This document shows, piece after piece, positions 17,735 through 26,274 of a DNA stretch of 64,000 nucleotides. Source of the DNA: Bacillota bacterium (lineage in GTDB: Bacteria > Bacillota > Clostridia > Lachnospirales > Lachnospiraceae); NCBI GenBank assembly GCA_023414875.1, contig JAEZMV010000002.1:124001-188000 (forward strand). The letters run 5' to 3'. The translations under genes were made by a program, and so were the position numbers. Position 1 is the first letter of the stretch. Each line of letters opens with the position of its first letter. The notes under the pieces were generated by a model, which worked only from the letters and a program-made list of their open reading frames with translations, was not told the DNA's origin and did no database searches.

Positions 17735-18577
17735 ATGCAAAACCAAATGAAAATCTTACAAGTCAATGCCAACAAAATCCGTCTGCTCGGACTTGAGATG
17801 GCATACACTGCCGGTTCCGGTCACCTAGGGGGTGCATTTTCTTTATCGGAAATCCTGTCTGCTCTCTATTTTTCAGAAATGAACATCGATCCAAAACAAC
17901 CAGACTGGGAAGATCGCGACCGTTTAGTTCTTTCCAAAGGCCACGGAACGGTTGCATTGTACCCAACACTGGCATTATGCGGTTTCTTTCCTATAGAACA
18001 TCTTTCAACTTTCCGTAAGCCGGACAGTGACCTTTCCGGCCACGCCGAAATTCATGTACCTGGTGTTGACATGTCCACTGGTTCTCTGGGACATGGGCTG
18101 TCCTGTGCGCTCGGTATGGCTTTATCCGCCAAACTGCATCAGCAAGATTATCGTACCTATGCCATCGTCGGTGACGGCGAGCTTCAAGAAGGTCAGATTT
18201 GGGAAGCTGCCATGTTTGCTCCCAATAAGGGGTTAAACAATCTGACCGTTATCGTTGATCACAATAGTTTACAGTTGGACGGACCTGTGAAAGAAATTAA
18301 TGACCTACGCGATATTGCTGCAAAGTTCTCTTCATTTGGTTGGAATACTATTACTGCAGACGGCCATAATATAGAAGATTTACTTCAGGCTTTCTCCAAA
18401 GCTCGCACTTGTACCGATAAACCTACTGTCATTGTAGCTAAAACCATAAAAGGGAAAGGCGTATCTTTCATGGAGAATAATTATCTCTATCACGGAAAGC
18501 AACCTGATGAAAAAGGTTTTCAGCTTGCACATCAAGAACTAGAAGCCGCAATTGCAGCAGAAAGGGAGGAATTATAA
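17735..18577 (+). CDS. Transketolase, N-terminal (thiamine-binding) subunit
   Basis: 280 residues, matching the first half of transketolase. TAGSGHLGGAFSLSEIL carries the active-site His, VLSKGHGTVALY follows, and the thiamine diphosphate motif runs from GDGELQEGQIWEAAMF to VDHNSLQLDG. GGAGAAGAG lies before the ATG. The C-terminal subunit gene starts one base after this stop. Transketolase transfers two-carbon units between ketose and aldose phosphates in the non-oxidative pentose phosphate pathway. Split transketolases are common in Clostridia and often sit in sugar-specific operons; here it links the ROK divergon to pentose metabolism. Related split enzymes (for example apulose-4-phosphate or DXP-type) cannot be excluded. 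Confidence 0.92.
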   Translation: MQNQMKILQVNANKIRLLGLEMAYTAGSGHLGGAFSLSEILSALYFSEMNIDPKQPDWEDRDRLVLSKGHGTVALYPTLALCGFFPIEHLSTFRKPDSDLSGHAEIHVPGVDMSTGSLGHGLSCALGMALSAKLHQQDYRTYAIVGDGELQEGQIWEAAMFAPNKGLNNLTVIVDHNSLQLDGPVKEINDLRDIAAKFSSFGWNTITADGHNIEDLLQAFSKARTCTDKPTVIVAKTIKGKGVSFMENNYLYHGKQPDEKGFQLAHQELEAAIAAEREEL

Positions 18578-18578
18578 A

Positions 18579-19556
18579 ATGAATAAAAAAGCGACACGTC
18601 TTGCTTATGGGGAAGTACTGGCAGAATATGCTGGAGATCCTCGAATTGTTGTTTTAGATGCTGATTTATCCAACTGCACAGAAACCCGGTTATTTGCTGA
18701 AAAATGCCCGACGCATTTCATCAACTGTGGCATCGCAGAAGCAAATATGATTAATGTCGCCGCCGGTCTTGCCACCTGCGGAAATATTGCATTTGCCAAC
18801 TCATTTGCCATGTTTATAGCCGGCCGTTGCTTTGAGCAGATTCGTAATTCTGTCTGCTATCCAAATTTGAATGTTAAATTGGTTGGTACACATGCGGGCC
18901 TTTCTGTTGGTGAAGACGGAGCCACTCATCAGTGTCTGGAGGATATTGGGCTCATGCGCACCATCCCTAATATGACTATCTTATGTCCCTGTGACGCCAA
19001 CGAGACTCGGCTTGCGGTACAGTCCGCCATCCAACATGAGGGTCCTGTTTATCTGCGATTGGGACGTCTACCCGTACCCGATATAACCGGTACAATTCCT
19101 GGCTACACCTTCATTTTGGGTAAAGGCATTGAATTACGTCCAGGTAATGATATTACCCTGATTGCTACTGGAATTATGGTACATGAGGCTCTAAAAGCAG
19201 CCGATTCCCTAGAATTACATGGAATACAAGCCAGAATTATCGACATGCCTACCATCAAACCACTAGATAGGGATATCATTCTGAAGGCAGCTGATGAAAC
19301 TAATGCAATTCTTACTCTAGAAGAACACAACCGTTACGGTGGTCTTACCGAGGCTGTTGCTACTACTCTTCTGGAAGCTGGCAAAGCTACCACTTTTGAC
19401 TGGATTGCTGTAGATGATGCATTCGGACACTCCGGAAGCCCTGATGTTTTATTTGAAAATTATGCTCTTAACTCTACTTACATAGAAAAGAAAGCACTTG
19501 CTTTATTAAAACAAGAACATATCACACCATCATATCATAATAATACTGGCAATTAG
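18579..19556 (+). CDS. Transketolase, C-terminal subunit
   Basis: 325 residues comprising the pyrimidine-binding and C-terminal domains. The catalytic Glu is in INCGIAEANMINVAAGLA near residue 55, followed by HAGLSVGEDGATHQ and the C-terminal DRDIILKAAD / LEEHNRYGGL region. AAAGGGAGG lies eight bases before the ATG at 18579; the upstream in-frame ATG at 18552 lies inside the preceding gene. It is translationally coupled to the N-terminal subunit, and the two together make about 605 residues, close to a full transketolase. Confidence 0.92.
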   Translation: MNKKATRLAYGEVLAEYAGDPRIVVLDADLSNCTETRLFAEKCPTHFINCGIAEANMINVAAGLATCGNIAFANSFAMFIAGRCFEQIRNSVCYPNLNVKLVGTHAGLSVGEDGATHQCLEDIGLMRTIPNMTILCPCDANETRLAVQSAIQHEGPVYLRLGRLPVPDITGTIPGYTFILGKGIELRPGNDITLIATGIMVHEALKAADSLELHGIQARIIDMPTIKPLDRDIILKAADETNAILTLEEHNRYGGLTEAVATTLLEAGKATTFDWIAVDDAFGHSGSPDVLFENYALNSTYIEKKALALLKQEHITPSYHNNTGN

Positions 19557-19588
19557 AACTTTATTATGAGAAAGGAGGATTCATAATC

Positions 19589-20551
19589 ATGACCAAAAAA
19601 GAAAACTATCTTCGTGCACTACTAATTCAAGATCCAGAATGGGTTCCCATGGAATTCGATGATGATGTTCTTAAGGTAATCTGGCGTCCCATTGTGGAAA
19701 GACCAGCTCAGGCAGGCAAGGACGCCTGGGGTGTTGAATGGGATTATGACGTAGATGCAGAAGGGGGGACCTATCCAGCACCTAGAAATTATGTAATTTC
19801 AGATATTGAAAACTGGAAAGAACAGGTTAGTCTCCCGGATTTGGACAAGGGTGATTGGGAAGGCGTAAAGTTACAAGCAGATGCCATTGACCGGGATAAA
19901 TATGTAATTGAAGGCAATGTAGACATGGGTATATTCGAGCGTACTTACCTATTAATGGGCATAGAGGAAGCATTGGTTGCCTATTACACCAACCAGGAAG
20001 AAATGTACGAACTAGCTGGTACCATTGCCGATTATAAGATTGAGTTCCTGCACCGTTTCATCGAAACAATCAAACCAGATACTATTATGTACGGCGATGA
20101 CTGGGGAACGCAGAACAATCTGTTCATGTCACCTGACATATGGCGTGCAATCATCAAGCCGCATACACAGCGAATCTATGACTGCATCAGAAGCCATGGT
20201 GTTATCGTTAAACAGCACTCCTGTGGAAGAATCGAATCTATTTTCGGAGATATGATAGAAATGGGTGTACAGGGTTATAATCCATGTCAGCCATGTAACG
20301 ATCTGGCATCTCTCAAGAAAGCTTACGGCGATAAAATCTGTTTCTGCGGTGGCATTGACAGCCAGTTTGTTCTGACTCCTCCAACTAAGACACCGGAAGA
20401 TGTCCGAAACGAAGTTATCAAACGTATGACCGAATTAAAAGGAGAACACGGCGGATATCTCTGTGGACCAAGTCATGAAGTACCTTATGATTCGAAAAAA
20501 CTGGAAGCAATGATGTCCACCATTAAGCAATATGGTAAATATAACCGTTAA
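19589..20551 (+). CDS. Uroporphyrinogen-decarboxylase-family protein (UroD/MtaA-like)
   Basis: 320 residues of the UroD superfamily, a group that includes true uroporphyrinogen decarboxylases and zinc corrinoid methyltransferases. KQHSCGRIES (His-x-Cys) and KICFCGGID (Cys) resemble the zinc ligands of the methyltransferase branch. The true UroD N-terminal arginine loop (RPVW...RQAGR) is not seen. It is 32 bp downstream of the transketolase C subunit with its own AAAGGAGG, hence in the same operon, and ends before a terminator. No corrinoid protein accompanies it on this transcript. Its role in sugar metabolism is unknown; methyl or carboxyl chemistry on a substrate-derived molecule is possible. 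Confidence 0.78.
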   Translation: MTKKENYLRALLIQDPEWVPMEFDDDVLKVIWRPIVERPAQAGKDAWGVEWDYDVDAEGGTYPAPRNYVISDIENWKEQVSLPDLDKGDWEGVKLQADAIDRDKYVIEGNVDMGIFERTYLLMGIEEALVAYYTNQEEMYELAGTIADYKIEFLHRFIETIKPDTIMYGDDWGTQNNLFMSPDIWRAIIKPHTQRIYDCIRSHGVIVKQHSCGRIESIFGDMIEMGVQGYNPCQPCNDLASLKKAYGDKICFCGGIDSQFVLTPPTKTPEDVRNEVIKRMTELKGEHGGYLCGPSHEVPYDSKKLEAMMSTIKQYGKYNR

Positions 20552-20585
20552 TATGTGTTTTCTATATACTCTGTATTTGTAATAC

Positions 20586-20625
20586 AATACGCCTAACCTC
20601 CCACATAGCAGAGGTTAGGCGTATT
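20586..20625. terminator. Bidirectional terminator between convergent genes
   Basis: AATACGCCTAACCTC (20586-20600) and its exact complement (20611-20625) form a 15-bp perfect stem with a 10-base loop. It serves the UroD-family gene on the plus strand and the MtaA-like gene on the minus strand. Confidence 0.88.
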
Positions 20626-20668
20626 GCTATATTATCTTTAATTCTATAGTTCAAACATTCAGAATTTA

Positions 20669-21688
20669 CTAACTATTTTGATAGTATTCTTCAATAGCTT
20701 CAAAAAAAGTATCTATATTATCCCATGATGACATTGGTGGTATATCACATCCAGATGAGATCACAAAGTTTGGATATTTACAACACTTTCCCATAATATC
20801 TAATGTTGCTTGGCGAATTGACTCCTTCGTACCATTACGGAATTGTCCTGCTGGATCAACATTCCCCATTGCTATTATATTCTCTGGAATATGTACCATC
20901 ATTTCAGACATGTCTATCGCATTGCCAAAATGAAGTACAGGACATCCAATGGAAAGAATGCTGTCGATTTGCTGAATGGTACAGTTACCACAGTTATGAT
21001 AGATTACAATAAAAGAATCCTCCTGTACTGCATCCACGATTTTTTTCATATATTCAACAGAGAACTCCTGTACAAGTGATGGAGAAAGCAACCCAGCTAA
21101 TGGTTCTGCTACGACCACCCCATTTGCACCGACTTTTTTATATTCTTCACAGTATTTAATAATAAACTTTGTTGCCTTTTCTAATACGGTATGCACCATA
21201 TCAGGTTCTTCATAACAATAAACCATTGCTTCTGATACATCTAATAACCTTCCCGCTAAGGAAAAAGGCCCTATAACACCTGCAAATACAGGACGATCCG
21301 TAATCATTTTAATCGCTTTTTCAATTGCTTCGATATAGATGGAGGTTCGTCCCTCTCCTATTTGAGGAATCTGAAGTGCATGCGCCTGCTCTTCGGTATT
21401 AACAACCCTACCAATTACCGTTGGTACCTCATCATCGGAAATTCTGATTTTAGCTCCAAAACATTCCGCTTCTACAGAAAGATCCATTAAACTTACGGAT
21501 GCAGCCGCATTTGGTGTTGCATCTGCAATAACCTTCATTCCTTGCGCTTGCAGATCGCTATTGAAAATTAGATCTCTCACCGTTATATTCATTTTTTGAA
21601 CGGATGGAAAAGAAAGTATCGGCATAGCTTTCTTTTCTTTTAATAATAAGGTGTCTTGCACCCATTGTTTCATATTCATTTTCGTCAT
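20669..21688 (-). CDS. MtaA/CmuA-type UroD-family methyltransferase
   Basis: 339 residues of the UroD superfamily. YHNCGN (His-x-Cys) and MGNVDPAGQF resemble the zinc site of MtaA/MtbA-type corrinoid methyltransferases; VIADATPNAAASVSLMDLSVEAECFGAKI is typical of that branch. AAAGGAAAT before ATGATG supports a start at 21688; codons to 21718 are less likely. It is the last gene of an operon with a corrinoid protein and its reductive activator, so it probably moves a methyl group between the corrinoid and tetrahydrofolate or another acceptor, or takes it from the primary substrate. No separate MtaB-, MttB- or MtbB-like gene is visible. Confidence 0.82.
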   Translation of the reverse strand: MTKMNMKQWVQDTLLLKEKKAMPILSFPSVQKMNITVRDLIFNSDLQAQGMKVIADATPNAAASVSLMDLSVEAECFGAKIRISDDEVPTVIGRVVNTEEQAHALQIPQIGEGRTSIYIEAIEKAIKMITDRPVFAGVIGPFSLAGRLLDVSEAMVYCYEEPDMVHTVLEKATKFIIKYCEEYKKVGANGVVVAEPLAGLLSPSLVQEFSVEYMKKIVDAVQEDSFIVIYHNCGNCTIQQIDSILSIGCPVLHFGNAIDMSEMMVHIPENIIAMGNVDPAGQFRNGTKESIRQATLDIMGKCCKYPNFVISSGCDIPPMSSWDNIDTFFEAIEEYYQNS

Positions 21689-21758
21689 CATATTTCCTTT
21701 CATAATGATCGCATTCATTATCTAGATATTTTCCAAACAACACAAACCTTATCTATAC

Positions 21759-23948
21759 TTAGTCCTTTTCAAAATACATAGAATCCATATAAAATTGGCT
21801 AAACGCACTATCTGCTGATAAATTAACTTCAGAAGAAACGGATATTATTTTCTCTACTTGTATATCCGAACTCTCTTCTATAAAATAGGCTAAGGTTCCC
21901 TGTAATGAACCATTCCCTATTGCTACAGCTTTTTTTTCAAACGACTTAGGTAATAATCCAACACCAATCGCTTTAGTTACATCTAGCTTATAACCGAAGC
22001 CTCCTGCTATGTAGACTTTTTCTATATCAATTGCATTTATTCCATAGCGTAAAAGTAAAGTCTCTACACCTGCACGAACTGCTGCTTTTGCCAATTGGAT
22101 TTCTCTGATATCCTTTTGATAAATACGTAGAATCTTCCCCATTTCATCTTTTGCCAAAGGATATCCTTCTTCAAAATATGGTTTTTCCATAAGACCTGTC
22201 TCATCAATCAAATCCTGCTTAACTAATTCATGGATTCCCTCAATGATACCTGTTCCACAAATACCAATTGGTTTCTTATCGCCAATCGTTCTAACCAGTA
22301 AGCCTTTGTCTTTGATATCTATGCTACAAATAGCTCCTGGTATACTTCCCGTTCCACATACAACATTCCCACCTTCAAATGCCGGTCCGGCGGCTGTTGA
22401 TGCAACTAATACCTTATCCTTATTTCCTATCGCCATCTCTCCATTTGTACCTAAATCAATCAGCATATTTACTTTGATGCTTTCATAAAAATTACAATAT
22501 AATAAGTCAGAAACAATATCTGCTCCCACATAGGTCGAAATTCCTGGAAGAATTGTAACAGAAACAGACTCTGACTCCATAAAAGGAATATCCCCTAGTA
22601 ATGTCTTCGCATTGGTATGAAGCATCTCAATATGACACGGTGTAAAAGGATATATGCCTAAAGTTTCACAGGAATATCCCATAAGAAGATGAAGCATTGT
22701 TGTATTTCCAGCAATTGCAATATGTTCTAGCTTTATTTCTTTCTTTTTTTCTAAGATTTCTATTATACCTTTTTTTAAATCTCTACAAATACATTCTTGT
22801 AGCACTTTTTTTTGACCTTGGTTGGAAGCCTGTATTCGACTTATTACATCCGCACCATATATACGCTGCTGATTTATACTCGTATAAGTCCCCATAATAC
22901 GTTTACTTGTCTTCCCCATTAATGCCATTGCTATAGTTGTCGTACCGATATCTATGCCAAGCACATAGCTTGTATCGAATACCGTTTCGTTTCGTTGATT
23001 GATTCTAGCATCTGCAACGATATAAAAATCAGACTCCACATTGTTCTGTAATGATATTTTAATTTCTTCCGTTGGATAGGCTTGGCAGGAAAGGCGATAA
23101 CCTCCGTCTCGTTCGACTTCTGAGAAGAATTTAATGTCTCCCTTCGAAGGCATTAGCTTTCCTTCTATAATCTTAATCTTACACTTTCCGCAAGTCCCTC
23201 TTCCTGAACAAATGGCTGTAATATAAATGCTATTTTCTCGTAGTGCTTCTAGAATTGATTGATTTTCTCTGCAATATATTACCTGTTCTTTCAAACCCTG
23301 AACTATGGTAATTCTTACTGGTAATACCTTTCTCATCTTACAGTTTACTGCAGTACATGCTCTACAGTTATGTTCAACGCAATATTCCTTCCCCCCCTCT
23401 TTTAACAGAAAGATTTGACAATTCGTTTTTACAGGGTCATACATATAGCTTTCGTTTATTCCCACGCCTAAAGCTTTCCATGCCTCTGTGACTTCCCATG
23501 CAACCTTCTGTGCCTCCATAGATAGTTCATTTGGAGCTTCTATTCTTGCTGTCACACCAAAATTTCTGTCTTGGCACTGTTTAATAATATAGCTTTTCAA
23601 ACTTTCTGTAGCTTGCATCAGATAATCATCTGCCATTGTGTTTGCTAACATACCTGCTAAGTAGTTTCCTTCCTTGAAGAGATTTGTAGACCAAACACTT
23701 ATTTCCTTTCCTATGGTAGTAATGACATATAGCGCCTTCGTTCCAGCCATTATCTTATTTGTAGACAATTGCTTAGGTATCTCTCCGAATTCAATAACCG
23801 CTCTTGGGGTAATTTTTGCATAGGCGGTTTCCACCATGTTTTCATATTCATCTTCTACCAATGGATAAATATCAGACTTCGGATGACAATCCATCAAATG
23901 AAAAATGGAATCCTTATTAAATTGAACAGTGAATTTGTCAATAATCAT
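21759..23948 (-). CDS. Fused corrinoid activation protein: MetH-activation-like, 2Fe-2S and ASKHA (RACo) domains
   Basis: 729 residues in three parts. Residues 1-190 resemble the vitamin B12-dependent methionine synthase activation domain; a four-Cys cluster follows (Cys190, 195, 198, 203: CVEHNCRACTAVNC). Residues 211-310 form a plant-type 2Fe-2S ferredoxin with Cys247, 253, 256 and 288. Residues from about 325 form the DUF4445/RACo ATPase domain with GIDIGTTTIAMALMG, IDLGTNGEMAIG and AGGFGY. RACo-type proteins use ATP hydrolysis to re-reduce inactive cob(II)amide to cob(I)amide. It lies eight bp after the corrinoid protein gene. The N-terminal fusion sets it apart from the plain RACo and RamA architectures. 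The ribosome-binding site is weak, suggesting coupling. Confidence 0.88.
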   Translation of the reverse strand: MIIDKFTVQFNKDSIFHLMDCHPKSDIYPLVEDEYENMVETAYAKITPRAVIEFGEIPKQLSTNKIMAGTKALYVITTIGKEISVWSTNLFKEGNYLAGMLANTMADDYLMQATESLKSYIIKQCQDRNFGVTARIEAPNELSMEAQKVAWEVTEAWKALGVGINESYMYDPVKTNCQIFLLKEGGKEYCVEHNCRACTAVNCKMRKVLPVRITIVQGLKEQVIYCRENQSILEALRENSIYITAICSGRGTCGKCKIKIIEGKLMPSKGDIKFFSEVERDGGYRLSCQAYPTEEIKISLQNNVESDFYIVADARINQRNETVFDTSYVLGIDIGTTTIAMALMGKTSKRIMGTYTSINQQRIYGADVISRIQASNQGQKKVLQECICRDLKKGIIEILEKKKEIKLEHIAIAGNTTMLHLLMGYSCETLGIYPFTPCHIEMLHTNAKTLLGDIPFMESESVSVTILPGISTYVGADIVSDLLYCNFYESIKVNMLIDLGTNGEMAIGNKDKVLVASTAAGPAFEGGNVVCGTGSIPGAICSIDIKDKGLLVRTIGDKKPIGICGTGIIEGIHELVKQDLIDETGLMEKPYFEEGYPLAKDEMGKILRIYQKDIREIQLAKAAVRAGVETLLLRYGINAIDIEKVYIAGGFGYKLDVTKAIGVGLLPKSFEKKAVAIGNGSLQGTLAYFIEESSDIQVEKIISVSSEVNLSADSAFSQFYMDSMYFEKD

Positions 23949-23956
23949 AATATGAA

Positions 23957-24592
23957 CTATCCTAACACTGCTTTCTTTGCTATTTCTGCTGCAGTAGCGG
24001 CATCTGGTGTATAATAGTCTGCACCTATCTGCTTTGCAAAGCTATCATTTACAGGTGCACCGCCTACCATTACGATATATTTATCCCTTAGCCCTTTTTC
24101 TATAAGCAAATCTATGCAACTTTTCATATTTGGCATTGTGGTAGTAAGAAGTGCAGACATGCATATTACATCTGCTCCTACTTCTTCTGCTTTATCAACG
24201 AAAGTCTTTCCTTCTACATCTACTCCTATATCATATACTTCAAATCCTGTGCCCTTTAGCATCATTGCCACTAGATTTTTTCCAATGTCATGTAAGTCAC
24301 CTTTTACAGTTCCTATTACAACTTTGCCAATTGGTTTATTTCCAATCTCAATCAGTTTCGGCTCTAGAATAGCAATTCCTGCATTCATTGCTCTTGCAGC
24401 AACCAATACTTCAGGTACGAAAACCTCATTATTCTTAAATTTAGCTCCAATTATCATCATTCCAGCTAACAAGCCCTCATTTAATATGTCTTTTGGATTT
24501 AATTCTTCATCCAATGCGTTTTGAACAAGTTCTTTGACATTTTTCGTTTTTCCTTTTTGTAAATATTCAGAAATTTCATTTAACAATGACAT
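23957..24592 (-). CDS. Cognate corrinoid protein (MtaC/MttC/MtbC-like)
   Basis: 211 residues: a four-helix cap (about 1-85) followed by a Rossmann cobalamin-binding domain. GDLHDIGKN gives the lower axial ligand His101; SALLTTTMPNM and VGGAPV complete the B12 site. GGAGGGACAAAGG precedes the ATG at 24592, a better start than the in-frame ATG at 24631. It should carry the methyl group between the methyltransferases of this cluster and be reactivated by the product of the next gene. It is the first gene of the operon and is divergent from the PocR-AraC regulator. Confidence 0.92.
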   Translation of the reverse strand: MSLLNEISEYLQKGKTKNVKELVQNALDEELNPKDILNEGLLAGMMIIGAKFKNNEVFVPEVLVAARAMNAGIAILEPKLIEIGNKPIGKVVIGTVKGDLHDIGKNLVAMMLKGTGFEVYDIGVDVEGKTFVDKAEEVGADVICMSALLTTTMPNMKSCIDLLIEKGLRDKYIVMVGGAPVNDSFAKQIGADYYTPDAATAAEIAKKAVLG

Positions 24593-24788
24593 CCTTTGTC
24601 CCTCCATGTTATATTCTACTTTTAACCACAATCTAATTATACCAATTATCTTTTCTTTTTTTAGTATTAATTTTAGAATTTTAGTAATTTTTTTGCATTA
24701 CTACGTATATTATGCTATAATTTTTTATAAACAATATTATTCAACTATAAATTTTTTTAAATAGTTAATCCTGAAAGGTGGTTGTTCT

Positions 24789-26036
24789 ATGAATCTTGGA
24801 CTATATTCATTCGTCGATAAAAACACATTACATCATATGGTAGAATCTTTTTATGAATGTATCTATCTTCCAATACAGGTTATTGATAATAATGGATCTT
24901 TATTAGAAGACTTTGGGTACACTGGTAATTTCTGTAATTTGTTTCAAAAGCATCTCCCAAAGAATGAGACCTGTAGTCAAGTACATATTAATGCTAGTAA
25001 AAGAGCCATTGATTTTGGAGAAACCTACATTTTTACCTGTCATGCAAATTTAAATCATATTGTATTTCCTTTGATTTATAAGGATACTTTTCTAGGCTCT
25101 ATTTTATTAGGCCCTTTCCTATTAGATGCTCCGGACTCCATAATGATTTCTGACGTTTCTAAAAGGTATCATTTCAATATAGAAGAAACACTGGAACTTT
25201 TTGAGGAAGTAGGCTCCATCCCTGTAGTTGCTCCGGCTAGAATTAACCACATCAACCATCTTCTATTCTTCTTATTCCATAATCTTATTGGAGAAGGCAA
25301 AGAGCTTTTAAAACTAAACAGTAAAAAATTACTTCAACAGTCAAGAATTAATGAATCCATTCAGCGCTACAAAGACCTATCTGTCACTAATAACAGTTAT
25401 CCTTATGAAAAAGAAAAAGAACTCTTTACTAAGGTCAAGACTGGTAACATCAAAGAAGCAAATGCCATCCTTAATGATTTACTAGGCTATGTTTTATTTT
25501 CGGAAGGCAACAGCCTTGATATTATTAAATCCCGTGCCATTGAGCTTTGTTCACTTTTGTCACGAACTGCGATGGAAGGTGGAGCTCCTGCGGATAACAT
25601 TCTAAGAATAAATAATACATTTTTAAAAAATATTCAACAGATTGGCACCTTGGATGAACTTTGTCTTAAACTTCAGGAAATTGTAGAAACCTTTAGCCAA
25701 AGTGTTTTTAATTATGATTCCACAAAAAATAATGAGCATATTAAAAAAGCAATGCTTTATATTTCACATAATTTTAACCAGCCTATCACTTTAGCAGAAG
25801 TAGCAAAGAACATTAATCTTCACCCTGCTTATTTTTCTTCATTATTCAGGCAATCCACAAGTTATTCCTTTAAAGAATATCTGAATATGGTACGTATCGA
25901 AGAGAGTAAACGCCTTTTAGCAAATACTGATTTTTCTATTATTGATATAGCAATTGCAAGTGGCTTTGATGACCAAAGTTATTTTGCAAAGGTTTTTAAA
26001 AAATACACTGGTTTGACACCAAAGCAATTTCGCTAG
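24789..26036 (+). CDS. AraC-family regulator with PocR sensory domain
   Basis: 415 residues. The N-terminal 170 or so are a PocR-type ligand-binding domain (FYECIYLPIQVIDNNGSLLEDFG, then CSQVHINASKRAIDFGETYIFTCHANLNHIVFPL and GSILLGPFLL). The last 100 are the AraC double helix-turn-helix (HPAYFSSLFRQSTSYSFKEYLNMVRIEESKRLL and VFKKYTGLTPKQFR). PocR domains are proposed to sense small hydrocarbon derivatives such as diols. It is divergent from the corrinoid operon across a 196-bp spacer, so it is probably its activator. AAAGGTGG precedes the ATG. Confidence 0.92.
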   Translation: MNLGLYSFVDKNTLHHMVESFYECIYLPIQVIDNNGSLLEDFGYTGNFCNLFQKHLPKNETCSQVHINASKRAIDFGETYIFTCHANLNHIVFPLIYKDTFLGSILLGPFLLDAPDSIMISDVSKRYHFNIEETLELFEEVGSIPVVAPARINHINHLLFFLFHNLIGEGKELLKLNSKKLLQQSRINESIQRYKDLSVTNNSYPYEKEKELFTKVKTGNIKEANAILNDLLGYVLFSEGNSLDIIKSRAIELCSLLSRTAMEGGAPADNILRINNTFLKNIQQIGTLDELCLKLQEIVETFSQSVFNYDSTKNNEHIKKAMLYISHNFNQPITLAEVAKNINLHPAYFSSLFRQSTSYSFKEYLNMVRIEESKRLLANTDFSIIDIAIASGFDDQSYFAKVFKKYTGLTPKQFR

Positions 26037-26240
26037 CCAGATATCCCCACCGTCTATCCGATAATGTAGGTCGAAAAGTGGTATACATTCATGTTTACCT
26101 TCATTTCAAAGTCATGGCTGGATAACACTCACCATCTCTTCCCGGCAATAAAGTAGGGTAACCTATTTCTAGGCTACCCTCTTATCAAACCGCACGTGCG
26201 CTACTAACTGCACCATTCTTATACTCATGCCTCCAAAGGT
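26037..26240 (-). mobile_element. Group II intron fragment (inferred)
   Basis: On the minus strand, GTGCAGTTAGTAGCGCACGT, GCGGTTTGATAAGAGGGTAG and the stem-loop GGTAGCCTAGAAATAGGTTACCC followed by TACTTTATT resemble the structured RNA segment found next to LtrA-type reverse-transcriptase genes in bacterial group II introns. No reverse transcriptase remains and I cannot identify domain V, so this is a scar. It sits directly downstream of dhaL, where dhaM would be expected. Confidence 0.45.
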
Positions 26241-26274
26241 ATTATCACCGGTTAAGGGTGTTCAAACTACAGTT

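Noticed and set aside
24593..24788. Cobalamin riboswitch upstream of the corrinoid operon
   Set aside because: I looked for the conserved B12-box and surrounding helices in this AT-rich 196-bp spacer and did not see them; regulation by the PocR-AraC protein is sufficient.
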